Assembly (NCBI RefSeq): GCF_033115175.1
Contig: NC_084828.1
Location: 32,796,388-32,860,387, forward strand
Length of the DNA: 64,000 bases
Source of the DNA: Lepus europaeus
Taxonomy: Eukaryota > Chordata > Mammalia > Lagomorpha > Leporidae
Direction of reading: 5' to 3'
Within the stretch, counting starts at the first letter, position 1. Each line of letters starts with the position of its first letter. The notes beneath the pieces are model-generated. The model was not told the DNA's origin. It was given only the letters and a program-made list of their open reading frames with translations, and did no database searches. A program made the position numbers and the translations under genes. Of the stretch, positions 1-12,832 are shown piece after piece.

Positions 1-1483
1 TTCAGTGGATGGGCATTTAGGTTGATTCCATGTCTTAGCTATTGTGAATTGAGCTGCAATAAACATGGAGGTGCAGATAACTTTATTTGCTGATTTCATT
101 TCCCTTGGGTAAAATCCCAGGTGTTGGATGGCTGGGTCACGTGGTAGGTCTATATTCTGAGGTCTATATTTCTGAGGTATTTCCAAACTGTCTTCCATAG
201 TGGTTTTGCATTCCCACCAGTTTGCATTCCCACCAACAGTGGATTAGAGTACCTTTTCCACCACATCCTCACCAGTGTTTGTTGTTTTTTGATTTCTATA
301 TGAAAGCCATTCTAACGGGGGTGAGGTGAAACATCACCGTGGTTTTGATTTGCATTCTCTGATGGCTTGTGATCCTGAACATTTTTTCATGTGTCTGTTA
401 TCCATTTGTATTTCCTCTTTTGGAAAATGTCTGTATAAGTCCTTTGCCCATTTCTTAACTGGGCTGTTTGTTTTGTTGCTGTGCTGTTTCTTGATCTCTT
501 TATATATTCTGGTTACTAGTCCTTTATCAGTTGTATAGTTTGCAAATAATTTCTCTCATTCTGTCAGTTGCTTCTTCACTCAAAAGTGTTTCTTTTGCAA
601 TACAGAAGATTCTCAATTTGATATAATCCCATTTGTTAATTTTGGCTTTGATTGTGCCTCTGGGTCTTTTTTAAGAACACTTTGCCTATGCCAATACCTT
701 ACAGGCTTTTCCCTAATGATCTCTAATAATTTGATTCTATCAGGTCATAGGTTTAGGTCTTTAATCCATTTTGAATGGATTTTTTGTGTAAGGTGTGAAG
801 CTTATTTGTTTTCTATCTGATTTATCCATTGTTGAAAGTGAGATATTCTGTATTTTATTGTTATTATATTGCTATATATTTCTTCAAGATCTCTTAATAT
901 TTGCTTTATATAATTAGGTGCTCAAAATGTTATATTCCATTATGATTTAATGATATTCTGTAGTGGTGTGCTTTGTTTTATTTCTTGCTCTTTCTTTCTT
1001 TCTTTCATCTTTTCTGGATCTACTATAGATTTTTGCTTTGTGGTTATCATGAGGCTTAAATAACTCAACATATAATTATAGTATTCCATTTTAACTTGAT
1101 AAAATCTTAATTTTAACTGCACAAAATATTTTTCTCCTCCATATTTATATCCTTGATGTCACAATTTATATATTTTTCCTTAATAAACTATTATCACTAT
1201 CACTGCTTTAATAGTTTTGTCTTTAACCCTATAGCATAAGAGTTTATACACCAATATTTTATTTGATGATATATTTATATTTCCAGTGAATTATATACTT
1301 TTATATGTTTTCAAGTTAATAATTAGCATTCTATAATTTTTGACTTAAGAATTTCCATTAAGATTTCTTCTAAGGCAGGTCTATTATAATATTGATTGAG
1401 CTCCCTCTGCTTTCACTTGTCTGAAGTCTTTATTTTTCCTTAATTTCTGAAGGACATATTCATTGCATATAGTATTCTTGGTT
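1..1483 (-). mobile_element. LINE-1 remnant, antisense (ORF2 3' portion plus older L1 sequence)
   Basis: The + strand reads as the complement of L1 ORF2 and 3' sequence: GCTGCAATAAACATGG, GGATGGCTGGGTCA, CCCACCAACAGTGG, TTGATTTGCATTCTCTGATGG, CCTTTGCCCATTT and TTTAATCCATTTTGAATGG occur in the expected order to about 800. After about 830 the match jumps to another part of L1 (TTAATATTTGCTTTATATA), so material is deleted or two insertions abut. No coding potential remains. Confidence 0.75.
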
Positions 1484-1500
1484 AACAGTATTTTTCTTTC

Positions 1501-1821
1501 TTTTTTTTTTTTTATTTGACAGGTAGAGTTAGACAGTGAGAGAGAGAGACAGAGAGAAAGGTCTTCCTTCCGTCGGTTCACCCCCCTAATGGCTGCTATG
1601 GCTGGAGCACTGTGCCAATCCGAAGCCAGGAGCCAGGTGTTTCTTCCTGGTCTCCCATGTGGGTGCAGGGCCCAAGCACTTGGGTCATCCTCCACTGCCC
1701 TTCTGGGCCACAGCAGAGAGCTGGCCTGGAAGAAGAGCAACCAGGACTAGAACCCGGTGCCCATGTGGGATGCCAGCGCCACAGGCAGAGGATTAACCAA
1801 GTGACCCACGGCGCCGGCCCC
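1501..1821 (-). mobile_element. C-type SINE
   Basis: Reverse-oriented lagomorph C SINE: T-tract, TTTGACAGGTAGAG, GAGAGAGAG, and head ending GCGCCGGCCCC. A perfect 17-bp target duplication (AACAGTATTTTTCTTTC) lies at 1484-1500 and 1822-1838. It is inserted in the L1 remnant. Confidence 0.95.
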
Positions 1822-1838
1822 AACAGTATTTTTCTTTC

Positions 1839-3050
1839 AGTACTTTGAATATAGCATTTCATTCTCTCCTGGACTACAAAGTTTCTTCTAAGAAATCTGT
1901 GGATAGTCTAATGATGATTCATTTGTGTGACACAGTATTGCATCGTGTTGCTTTCAAACTTTTGTCTTTGATTTGACTATATGATTATAATATGTCTTGC
2001 TGAATACCTGTTTGGATTAAAATTGTTTTGAGTGTTGTGGGCTTCATGCATCTGGGTTTCCATATATCTCCCAATATTTGGGAAGTTGTCAGGTCAATAT
2101 TTCTTTTTTTTTTTCTTTGACAGGCAGAGTGGACAGTGAGAGAGCGAGACAGAGAGAAAGGTCTTCCTTTTGCCATTGGTTCACCCTCCAATGGCCACCG
2201 CGGCCAGCGCACTGCAGCCGGTGCACCATGCTGATCCAAAGCCAGAAACCAGGTGCTTCTTCCTGGTCTCCTATGCGGGTGCAGGGCCCAAGCACTTGGG
2301 CCATCCTCCACTGCCTTCCCGGGCCACAGCAGAGAGCTGGACTGGAAGAGGAGCAACCAGGACAGAATCCGGCCCCCCGACCAGGACTAGAACCCAGGGT
2401 GCTGGTGCCACAAGCAGAGGATAGATATTGAGCCGTGGCTCCGGCCAATATTTCTTTAAATAGTCTTTTTTTTCTCTCTCATCCTTCTGAAACTTCCATA
2501 ATATGTACATTATTTTGTTTAATGACACTCTGTAATTCCTACAAGATTTCTTCACTTTTTTACTTTTTTCTTCTTCTAAATATATTATTTAAGATAACCT
2601 GTTGTAAAATTCACAAATTTTTTTTCTTCTACTTAATCAAATCTGCTACTGATTCTCCCTTCTCTCTTTTTTTTTTCTCTCTCATCATCATCTGTATGTG
2701 CACTTTTTTTTTTTTTTAATGATTCATTGTATTCTTCAGCTACAGAATCTCTTCGGTTCTCTTTCATGAATTCTACCTCTAGAGATTTTATTTGTTCATG
2801 AACTACTTTCATGATTATTTTGGGTTTTCTATCAGTGTTCTCTTGTATCTTACTGATCTTTCTTAAATTTTTTTTTTAATTTCTTTTCAGAAGTTATTTC
2901 CTTGGAATCAATCACTAAGAAATTACTGTGTTCCCTTAGTCGTGTCATGTTGGCTCAGATTTTCAAGTTTCTTGTGGCTTTCAGTTGATGTTTGAGCATT
3001 TAATGGAGCACTTATCTCTTTCAGAATTCACAGATTGGTTTTAGAAAGGA
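1839..3050 (-). mobile_element. Continuation of antisense LINE-1 remnant
   Basis: Mammalian-wide L1 antisense sequence resumes after each SINE: TACTTTGAATATAGCATTTC, TTTGATTTGACTATATGATT, GTATTCTTCAGCTACAGAATC and TTCTCTTGTATCTTACTGA. The order fits an old L1 lying in reverse. It is split by the SINE at 2107-2446 and by poly(T) tracts. Confidence 0.6.
2107..2446 (-). mobile_element. C-type SINE, young-subfamily type
   Basis: Reverse-oriented copy with tail complement TTTGACAGGCAGAGTGGACAG and the extra internal segment GAATCCGGCCCCCCGACC that marks the younger subfamily. The target duplication AATATTTCTTT is at 2096-2106 and 2447-2457. Confidence 0.94.
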
Positions 3051-5040
3051 ATACAAATATTTGAGTAGAGGTTCCTGGTTTGATGGCGTATGTCACCTTT
3101 AGTTCCAGAAGAGGGCAGTAGTATAGGTTCCATGCAACTCCAGTAGCTGGTGTCACAATCACTGAAAACCATAGGGTATTTACAGTGAAGACTATCGATG
3201 TTTTTGACAGTGTTGATGGCAACTTGAGCTATTGAAGTGACAAACATGAGTGGCAAAGGCTATTGAGATTTTCTTAATTGCCTTTTCAAAGGAGGCCTAG
3301 CTGAGGTGCCAAACCTGAAGAGGCCCATAATTGACCACAGTGATAAATGGTTTTAAGCGCAGGTGCTCAGGGCAGCTGTGAATCAAGGAGCCTGGCTTGT
3401 ATACTACCATAGCAACTGGATCCTGGAGCACATGTGCACTCCCTGAGACATGGGAGTACACAGAGCCAGGATCTGGGACTCGGAGGAACACCCCAGTGGC
3501 TTGTGCTTCTGGGTTTAGGATGTAATAGGGGCATAGACTCTGGGGGCAAGGTAGAGTACCAGCACAGTTCAGGGATGAAGGAATGTTTTGATGGCTCAGA
3601 TTCAGATGGGTAGGGGACACCTACAACCTTAGACCTAAGGATGTCAGGGCACAGCTGTGGGTAAGGCTTCCATGGGCAACTGGGAGTGTAGTGGTGCTTG
3701 GGCAGCTGGGGTGGTTCTGACACAGGGGCTGGAGTGAAGCAGCAGGTGCAGGACTAAGGACGATGAGTTCCAGTAGTTATTCACACCTTGAGATTGGTGG
3801 GGCTCCATAGTATCTCCTCTCCAGGGACTGCAGTGCAGTGGCAGTAAAGACACAAGAATGGTGGGATGCAGTTGTGGCTTAGGCTCCAGAGGAAAGGAAC
3901 AGCACAGCAGTGACTCTGCTACCTGGAAATTTGAGTTTTGTATCCACTTGGGTCTGCAGCAGCAATGTCCTGGTAATGGTGAGACACAGCAGCAACCTAG
4001 GCTACAAAGGGGCATGGTGCAGCAGAAACTTGGTCCCAGTGTGGATGTGGCCATGTGGCAGTGTAGCCATACAGGGTGGAAGATAGTGGCAGCTCAGACC
4101 CCAGAGGGTCAGGGCACAGCAGGGCAACAGCCCCAGTTTCAGGGAGAACAAGGTGTCATAGCAGGTCAGGTCTTGGGAGGGTGCTGAAGACCAGCGATGA
4201 CACTAGAACCTGAGACAGTAGGGTCTCAGAACAGCTGAAGTTCTTGGAGCCCAGGCACAGTGCAGATCCAGCATCCCAGAAGCTCAGGCTGTTGAGCCAA
4301 TGTGCAGCACAGCAATGATGCGGTACATGGGAGTCTGACAGTGCAGCAGCTTAGGCCTCTCCAGCAGGCTGCAGTACAACAGCAGCTCCCATTCCAAGGA
4401 AGACAGGCTGCCACAGTAGCTCAGGCTCCAGGGCAGCAGGCAGTGCAACAGTGACTCCAGGCCCTGGGGAGGAAGAGTATTGCAGCAAGTCGAGCAATGG
4501 AGGACAAGGTGCTTGGACAGTGAAACTGCTAGAAAGCTGGGCCACAGTAGTAACCTAAACCTGTAAGAGTCATCTGGTCCCAGTAATGCTGGGGCACTGT
4601 GTGAACGAGGCTCTGAGTGGCAGGGTACAGGAGATATCAAGGCCTCGGCATTGAGGGGCACAATGCCTGCACGGGCCCTGGGAGCAGAGTGCAAGGGAGC
4701 AGTACTGAGATGGCACAGTGCAACAGCAGCTGGAGCCATGGGGAACAGCACATAGCCTTGTCTGTTCAGGGTCGCTGTTGGGGGTGGGCTGAAGCATCAT
4801 GAACCCAGAGCAGATCCCTCAGTTGGGATCAGTGATGCTGAAGAATGCAGAGGCAGTGAATGCTAGAGGTAGCTGTGGTGTGGTAAGGACCAGAGGGGTC
4901 TTCCTTCTCGCCTTGTCCCTACACAGGGAAACCTTTCTTGGGTCTAAGCTGATCCTAATGGGATGCTCCACAGCAACATCGGCCTTTGATGTGTCAGACT
5001 TTTCAACTTCAGTTACTCTGTTAGGAGAACAGTGATATCT
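3051..5040. mobile_element. GC-rich, CAG/CTG-rich imperfect repeat, probably decayed L1 5' region
   Basis: About 2 kb of GC-rich sequence lies inside otherwise AT-rich L1 remnants. It is made of loosely repeated phrases such as GGCACAGCAGCAAC, CAGCTCAGGC, GTGCAGCAG and CTCCAGGG, about every 50-70 bp. The many overlapping open frames on both strands come from this composition. Position next to antisense L1 fits a decayed 5' UTR, but an unrelated minisatellite-like sequence is possible. Confidence 0.4.
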
Positions 5041-5900
5041 CATGATGTTTGCATTTCCTCAATGATGTTGAGCATATTTGCATATTTTACCTGCGACTCC
5101 TTTGAAGCTGGTCTGTTTGGCCTGCAACTTACTTCCTAGTTTAATAGCATAAATATATTTTCTTCTGAAATGTTTAGATTTGCTTTTAGCATTTAATGTA
5201 TTACCTACTTGGAATGTATTTTTGTACACAGTGAAAGTTAAGTGTCTAGCTTTATTTCCAGAGGTAGAGCTACTTATCAGAACACCATTTATTGAACAGT
5301 CCTTTCTTGTTCCAATTTGGCAATGCATTCTTTATTTTAATTACAATAGCTTTTATAATAATGTCTTCTAATTAAAACAGCATGAGAGATAGGAAAGAAA
5401 AAAAAATTTCAGACAACATCAGAGCACAGAGAATCACCTCCCTATATTTGAGAACTTGGTAGATGAGTTTTGGTGATTTTTTGTTTTTCTATTTCATTTC
5501 ATTAATTTTTAAACTTTATTATATCCTTCTCTCTGTCTTCTTTTGCTATAACTTTCTCTAATTTCTTCAGTTGAACATTTCAATTATTATTTTTCATTTT
5601 GACTTTTTTCCAAATGCAGTTAAGGCTATTAATTTCCTATTTCTATATTGTTAGTATATGGTAAGTGTTATTGTATAATATGCTCATTGTTATCGGCTAC
5701 TAAACATTTTCTAATTTATATTTTTATTTTAATTTGGTCAGTGAATTACTTAGAAATATATTTGTAACTTGCTAATGTATGAAGCATTTGATTAGAGTAG
5801 TTTTGCATTGTGGAGATTTATTTTTATTCTATTGGGGGTCAGTAATATCAGCATATTATTGATTCAGTTGCAATTCTGAGTTTTTTTCAGGCTGAAAACA
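5041..5900 (-). mobile_element. Older LINE-1 fragment, antisense
   Basis: Phrases such as AACACCATTTATTGAACAGT, TCAATGATGTTGAGCATATTTG and CTATTAATTTCCTATTT are the complement of old mammalian L1 sequence. It is degraded and its limits are uncertain. Confidence 0.5.
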
Positions 5901-5916
5901 TAATTTTGGTATATTA

Positions 5917-5993
5917 CATGTATTCTTTAAAAGAACATGTCTTACATATTGGGTTCATGTATTCTTTAAAAGAACATGTCTTACATATTGGGT
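5917..5993. repeat. 39-bp tandem duplication containing a palindrome
   Basis: Bases 5917-5955 are repeated at 5956-5993 with identity over 38 bp (CATGTATTCTTTAAAAGAAC, then ATGTCTTACATATTGGGT). Each unit contains an imperfect inverted repeat centred on TTTAAA and flanked by ACATG/CATGT arms, which can fold as a hairpin. Confidence 0.9.
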
Positions 5994-8358
5994 ACAAGGT
6001 TCTGTCAAAGTCTACTAATTTAAGGAGATCAATGGAAATGATCAAACCTTCTACAATTTACTAATAGTTTATTGACTTAATCTGCTATTAACTAAGGAGG
6101 TTTAACATTCCTCATTACATTTGAAATAAAATAAGGCCATAAATTCATGTCTTTTGAGGCTATTTTTTAGTATATACATGGCCAAGATTATGTTGTCTTT
6201 GTGATGAATTTCTTTTACTGTGTTATCCTTAGAAACAATTGGACCATCTTTTTTCCCATAAATTCTATTTGGTTCTTTTAAAAATATAGTTTGCTTCTTA
6301 TTGGCCCAATTTCTTCTTGGATATCTTCAAAATAAATATTCTACGGCCCTTTTACATTTGTAAACCATACAAATTTCTGGAGGTTTTATTCCTCATTTTT
6401 GTCTTTGTGTATTTTGCCATGGGGGCAAAATTCCATGTGACCTGGATTATGCAGTCTAATTCTTGGATGGTTTAGCAAAGACTGCTATAAGACATTCAAT
6501 ACCCCCAACATGGGTCAATGTCTATATTAATTCCTCAATTTGGAGAGTCCAGGTCAGCAATAAAGTTTAAATTTGGTTCCTTAACTTAAAGAAGTACAAC
6601 TAGCGCATTTTTTTCTTAGAAAAGATAATTATTGTGTTTCATTTTTATTTTTGCTCAGGTCCCAGGTAGAAAAGTTCAATATTTGCTCTGTTGTTGACCC
6701 TTATATTATTTCTCTCATTGACTTACTTATGCAAGGATGTTGGCTAATGCATTCATGTTTGCTTCCAAAGGCTGTCAGATCCAACACTTCATATCCAGCA
6801 CTTCAATGAGTCTTCAAATACACTGACTTAGTTACCATGATGGAGACTCCCATAAAATATATGATGAACTTAGGCACTTAGCACTCTGGGAATCACTTGC
6901 CTCTTCATTTTGCACACCTTGGCATTTCTTGTTCCTCTTTTGAATTCATCTGCCCATTTAAAAATTATTGCAATTTTGTTTGCCCCAAAAAGATAGTTGT
7001 ATTTGTTTGTTTTTTCCTCTAGGCATCCTGATGGCAGCATCCTACTTAACCTAACCTATTGTAATATAAAATGTGAAAGAAGATCCATTAATTTCCTCTT
7101 TTCACATTAAAATGCAGAATACTACAACTTTGAGGTGGGAATCCATATAAAAGCAAAGAACAAGAACTTGCATAGAAATGTTCAAAATAGTTTTTGACCC
7201 AATTATTGCCTTCATACTCAAAATGGTGCAAACAATGGACTGTTTATTTTCATTAATTTACACATATATCAATTTAAGCAGCTGGGATACAAGCTTATAG
7301 CTACAGATGATCAGTTCAATGCCCAATCCTCTAATTGCTTTTAAGTATATAATGTGACATGTTCTGCAGTTTCCTAGAACATGCCTTACTTTTAACAAAA
7401 TGAAAACATAACAGGAAATGTGACAACCAAAAAAGAGTGGACAGAAGTCTCATTAATTTTCATCATTTTAGTTGCAATATTTCAAAACATTCATAAGATT
7501 TTATTCTCCTGCAATGTGTAATTAGGGAGGGTGTGAAATGAGAATTATATGGAGGGAAAGAGCAACTTTTCTGGAATGGTTGCTTTGGCTTTCTGTCTTA
7601 TCCCCGGGAAGTCAAGGAATATAAAGCCCCAGTGATCTAAGAGTCACTCCCAGATTTTTGATTCTTTGATACTTAAATCTTTTCTAATATGCATTGTCTA
7701 AATTGTCATGTCTCTGATCACATTGCGTTGGGTGAAAAACGGGATATCTGTTTCAAAATTATTGAAGGGTATGTTTCACAAAAGGCTCTTTCACATGAGA
7801 AAGATGGTGTGAATCCGGATTTCCTTTTCTATCACAGGTACTAGATTTTACTGACCCAACCCATGGGCAAATTTCATCCCAGTTCTGCTGCAGTATGTGT
7901 CTGACAAATGATTGAATGGAGTTAATTGTTTGGAGTTAGTATGGAGCTGTGAACCCAGCAAAGCTAACTGGCCTATAAAGCCCATCTCCCTGACCTTGTT
8001 AACACTGTACCTAACCTCAAAATACGCTCAGCTGTGACTTCTGCACAATTTCCAGGACACAAGGGAAGTTTGTGTGAATTAGATCATTCTCAGCAGACCA
8101 AGATCAGGAATGCTCAAATTTACCTTACTCTAAACAAACGTTTCTTTACATTCCTGAGACACCCAGACAAACACTACTCACACGACAGCAGAGTGGGAGG
8201 TGCCATTTAGAGGAGGAAGCCTTGTGACTGAATAGTTAGATTGCCTGCGAAGAATCATCCCACCAGAATCAGCATGACCCCACATGGATTGTCAGATTGT
8301 GTTTCAAACTCTTTTCTGATATGTTTTCCCAACAAGATGTTTTTAAAAAGTTGATTGT
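5994..8358. other. Intergenic, no gene recognised
   Basis: AT-rich sequence with no open frame of coding character, no recognisable exon and no repeat I can name with confidence. There is no C-type SINE in this 2.3 kb, the second-longest SINE-free stretch in the intergenic left half. Confidence 0.5.
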
Positions 8359-8645
8359 GCCGGCGCCGCGGCTCAATAGCCTAATCCTCCGCCTTGCGGC
8401 GCCGGCATCCCGGGTTCTAGACCCGGTCGGGGCGCCAGATTCTGTCCCCGTTGCTCCTCTTCCAGTCCAGCTCTCTGCTGTGGCCAGGAAGGCAGTGGAG
8501 GATGGCCCAAGTGCTTGGGCCCTGCACCCACATGGGAGACCAGGAGAAGCACCTGGCTCCTGGCTTCGGATCAGCGCGGTGCGCTGGCTGCAGCATGCCA
8601 GCCGCAGCGGCCATGGAGGGTGAACCAATGGTAAAGGAAGACCTT

Positions 8646-8677
<32 letters not shown>

Positions 8678-8735
8678 CTCTGCCTGTCAAAATAAATAAA
8701 TAAATAAATAAATAAAAATAAAAAAATTCTTTAAA
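8359..8735 (+). mobile_element. C-type SINE, young subfamily
   Basis: Head GCCGGCGCCGCGGCTCAA with the subfamily segment GGTCGGGGCGCCAGATTCTG, a CT repeat, and an AAATAAATAAAT tail. The flanks share AAAAAGTTGA(T/C)TG as an imperfect target duplication. Confidence 0.94.
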
Positions 8736-8830
8736 AAAAAGTTGACTGCAATTCAGTGCAGTTAAATTACAGAATCTTTAAAGGTAGCTATTTATCATTC
8801 TAGCTATACTTTTTAAATTAAATTTGCCTG

Positions 8831-9163
8831 GGGCCAGCACTGTGGCACAATGGGTTAATGCCTTGGTCTGCAGCCCTAGCATCCCATAGGGATGCTGGTT
8901 CAAGTCCCAGCTGCTCCACTTCCAATCCAGCTCCCTGCTAATGCTCTTGGGAAAGCAGAGGATAGCCCAAGTGCTTGGGCTCCTGCACTCATCTGGGAGA
9001 CCCTGAGGAAGCTCCTGGTTCCTGGCTTCAGATCGGCTCAGGTCTGGCTTTTGCAGCTATTTTGGGAGTGAACCAGCAGCTGGAAGACTTCTTTCTCTCT
9101 CTCTCTTTCTCTCTCTCTTTCAAATAAATAAAATAAATCTCTTAAATAAATAAATAAATAAAA
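8831..9163 (+). mobile_element. C-type SINE, older type
   Basis: Begins GGGCCAGCACTGTGGCACAA, has no subfamily insertion, and ends CAAATAAATAAAATAAATC with an ATAAA-repeat tail. Confidence 0.92.
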
Positions 9164-9270
9164 CAAGCAGCATAGTGGCTCATCCCTCTTAGATAAAGTG
9201 ATTCGCATTCATGGGGTAAGTGAACAGACTTGAAGCACCCACATTTTCTAGTTGTTGTGAATCTAATAGT

Positions 9271-9483
9271 GAATTTTTTTTTTTATTTTGAAAGGCAGAC
9301 AGAGACAGATCTTCAATTGCTTGTTCACTCCAAAAATCCCTGCAGTAGCTGAGGACAGGCCAACATAATGCCAGTAGTTAGAAATTCAATCCAGAATGAC
9401 ACACTGGAATTGGGAGTGAAACCCTAACTTGAACCCAGACATCCCAAGCAGTGTTTTGACTGCTATACCAAATGCCCACACCT
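9271..9483 (-). mobile_element. C-type SINE, divergent
   Basis: Reverse-oriented and shortened: TTTTGAAAGGCAGACAGAGA at the tail side, ACTGCTATACCAAATGCCCA at the head side. The middle is decayed. Confidence 0.65.
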
Positions 9484-9489
9484 AATGGT

Positions 9490-9792
9490 CATTTTTTTTG
9501 TGTATGTAAGTGTGTATGTAAAAGGCAGAGTGACAGAGAATAAGGGAGAGAAAGAAAAAGAGAGAGAAATCTGCTGCATTGGCCTGGGCCCGTCTAAAGC
9601 CAGGAACTCCATTCAAGTCTCCCACAAGGATGGCAAGAGCCCAAGCACATGGGCCATCATCTGCTGACTTCTCAGACACGTTAGCAGGAAGCTGAATGAG
9701 AAGCAGGGCAACCCAGGACTCAAACCAGTGCCCCAATATGGGATTCCTGTGTTCCAAGCAGAAGTTTATTGTGCTGTGCCACAACTCCAACT
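9490..9792 (-). mobile_element. C-type SINE, divergent
   Basis: Second reverse copy immediately adjacent to the previous one. It reads AAAAGGCAGAGTGACAGAGA, then CATGGGCCATCATCTGCTG, and ends GTGCTGTGCCACAACTCC. Confidence 0.8.
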
Positions 9793-12224
9793 CATTATCT
9801 GATCATTCTTACTCAATGGTTCTCAAAAGCTTCTCTTGCACAATGCACATGACCTAAATCAGGTGACAAAGGGAATGATAACCTTACATATCAAGACCAT
9901 CTTTGAAAGTCAAGAAGAAGTCTTCTATAATTTTGCCTCGAGTTGTTCATTTATGTTGTATTACATTGATGTCACATGATTTAATGAATCCTCATTTGTT
10001 GGAGACTTCAGCTTTACAATGGTTTTGCATTACCCTCTACTGATTTGTGGGGGGAGGAGGGCTGCCCAGTTTTATCCCTACTCTGCAGCAACACCTTTGT
10101 TTCCAACTATGGAAACAGGTCTTTCTAATTGTTTTAAGTATTGAGGGAGAAGAATTCTGGGTGATCATCTATTCTACTATAAAGCCCAAAGAAAGAAATT
10201 CTGTCTCCTTCTCCGGTACAGCCATGTGATTGTATGTAGACTAAATCTGGCCAGCTGGAAGCTTGACCCTGGACTTAGAACCAAGAGGAAACTGTTAGAG
10301 ATTGGTTGTGCATCCCAACAAGAGCAGCATCTGGCAGAGTTGTAAGAGTCCTGACCAGCTCTGTTAGCTATAAGACAGTAACTGTTTCTTGTTAACTTGA
10401 TTCCCATCAAATCAACTTCCTGTTCTTCTGGACACTCTCAAGGAGCCTTGACAAATAAATTTGGGGGAAAGTAGTTTTCTTTGGTCCCATTTTTGTAACT
10501 TATCTCTCAGTCTTAGTGTATTCATTTTACTATGAAATTAGTCAGAAGACCAGCTTAACAGGAGCATTGATGGCAGGGAAGGGTGGAAGACATGAGAGAA
10601 TGTATACAATGAATATCACGGAACAAACCATGACTAAAAGTTGGCTTTCATATTTGTAGAAACAATATATTACATTCCCACAGCAATGCCTAAGTAAACC
10701 TTCAAATTCTTGATTTGCTGTATTTGGTTCTCCTTTCTCCTCCTTTATCCACTTACATATGTCTGGTCTGTAGTTTAAATTATTGGAGGCAGTAGGTATT
10801 TTTGCATATCTCTTGATTTCCTCTTGGTTCTTTTAAATGGTGATAGATGATAGAAAAGATAGACTAAATTGGAAATCCCTCAGTATAGGCTTATTATTTG
10901 TTCAAGTTTCTAAGGAAAAAAATGCATTTGACCTCCTCAGAAAACATTGTTGTAGCTGTTATTTTTAACTATTAGTTAAATTAAAAAATAACTTGATCAA
11001 ACTTCCTCCTCATTTTTTAGAGTTTAATATTGTTTTAATTACATGTGAGGACATGTGACATCACAATATTTTCAGTTCTTAGAGCTTCTAAATAAAGATC
11101 TTAATCCAGGTTCTTTCTAAATGGTGATGGAAAATAAACATACAGGAAAAGGGTAGAAATCAGACAGTGAGAAATAATTTTGGATACAGCATTTTAAGGG
11201 GAAAAAAAGCAGAACCATTAAAGATTTAAAAAGGAGTAGGGATTTCTTCACAGCAGTGGAAGGAAGAAGCAAGAAAATTTACATATAACACACACAAATT
11301 TCAGTTGATGTAAAATAGGGTCTATTTTAAAGAAGCCTGTAGAATCTCATCTACATTGTGTAACAGAGACACCTGCTGGTCACTATATCTCACTGTTCAA
11401 ATCCTCAAAACACACATGTTCCTTGACTCTTTAAATCTTATTCCTATAGTTAGTGTCTCTGATCTCTTGAAAATTCATGAACATGATGACAAACCAATGG
11501 AGTGCATTTTTCACTTTGAATCTGGAGGAAAAACTTCTGTCAATGAATCAAATTTGCTGATGCTTTTAAAATATACACTACATTAAATCTGCTTTGTACA
11601 GATAAGACACTAAGAGTTAATTCTGGATTATTAGTGTTGTGACCAGAAGTGTTTTGCATTTTGGATTTTTATTTTGATTTGGGGGTATTTTCTCATACAT
11701 AATGAGATTTGAGAGGATGAGACCCAAGTCTAAACACAAAGTTCTTTTGTGATTCTGTAACTTATATACATAGTCTGCAGGTAATTTTACACAATATTAT
11801 TAGTATACCTGCATTTTGACTGTGACCCATAGCAAGATGTCAAATGTGGAATTTTTCACATGTGGCATTGTGTCAGCACTCCAAAAGTTCCCAATTTTGT
11901 AGCATTTTGAATTTTTGAATTATAAATGCTTAGTTTGTATAATATGCTTCTAAAAATTAGTCTAAAGTGCACCCTACAAGTTTTTTTTCTTAAATAGAAC
12001 AAAAAAAATCACTTTTACTTCCTGAAAATACACAATAATATGATGACTAGTAAAAGAGATGACAAATTATAAAAAAAAAAATCCAAGATATATTAAGATT
12101 CATGTCTTAGGAAAGGAATATAATGATTATCTAGAAATAGTAGAAATTTATCTTATAATAAACTAGTAAAATAAACTGTTTTCTCTCACTGCTATAAAGT
12201 TCTTGACGTTGATGGGATATGTCA
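9793..12224. other. Intergenic; possible ancient DNA-transposon remnant
   Basis: No gene is seen. The segment around 11620-11950 (TTTTGCATTTTGGATTTTTA ... GTCAGCACTCCAAAAGTTCC) has the look of an old interspersed repeat, but I cannot assign its family. The remainder is featureless AT-rich sequence. Confidence 0.35.
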
Positions 12225-12546
12225 GTTTTTTTTTTTTGTTTTTTTTTTTTATTTGAGAGGTAGAGCTACAGAGAGACAGAGACAGAAAGAAAGATCTTCC
12301 ATCCGCTGGTTCATTTCCCAAATGGCTGCAACAGCCAGAGCTGGGCTGATCTGAAACTAGGAGCCAGGAGCTTCCTCCAGGTCTCTCATGCAGGTGTAGG
12401 GTCCCAAGCACTTGGGCCATTTTCTATTGCCTTCCCAGGAACATTAGCAGGGAGCTGGATTGGAAGTGGAGCAGGTAGGACATGAACCAGTGCCCATATG
12501 GGATGCCTACACCCTGGCTTAACCTACTATGCTACAGCACCGGCTC
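12225..12546 (-). mobile_element. C-type SINE, older type
   Basis: Reverse copy with a double T-tract, ATTTGAGAGGTAGAGCTACA, and head ATGCTACAGCACCGGCTCC. Confidence 0.92.
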
Positions 12547-12832
12547 CTGGGTTGTGCCCATAGTAACCAGAGTGGTAATTTAAGGGTTCAGACTTGAAGA
12601 TTGACCAGATGATTATAGAAGATATGTTGAGACTTCTACCTCTAAGAGAAATTTGACTGAATGAGAAAATGTATTTGTTTTCTCTATATAATTCAGGCTA
12701 ATTATGGTATTATGGATAAACATACTTTTGGCAAACATAATACAATTTTCATTTTTTTATCATCTTCAAGTTTTGTGTTTTGAATACAAAGATTTTAAAA
12801 AATCATTCAAAAAATCAAGAATTACAACCAGG

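Noticed and set aside
2078-2448. Frames of about 120 codons, as in many other places carrying the same peptide motifs
   Set aside because: These are translations of C-type SINEs, recognised by identical peptides recurring across the window.
3297-4751. Several 100-155-codon frames on both strands
   Set aside because: Products of a GC-rich, CAG/CTG-repetitive sequence; the same bases are open in several frames and no domain is seen.
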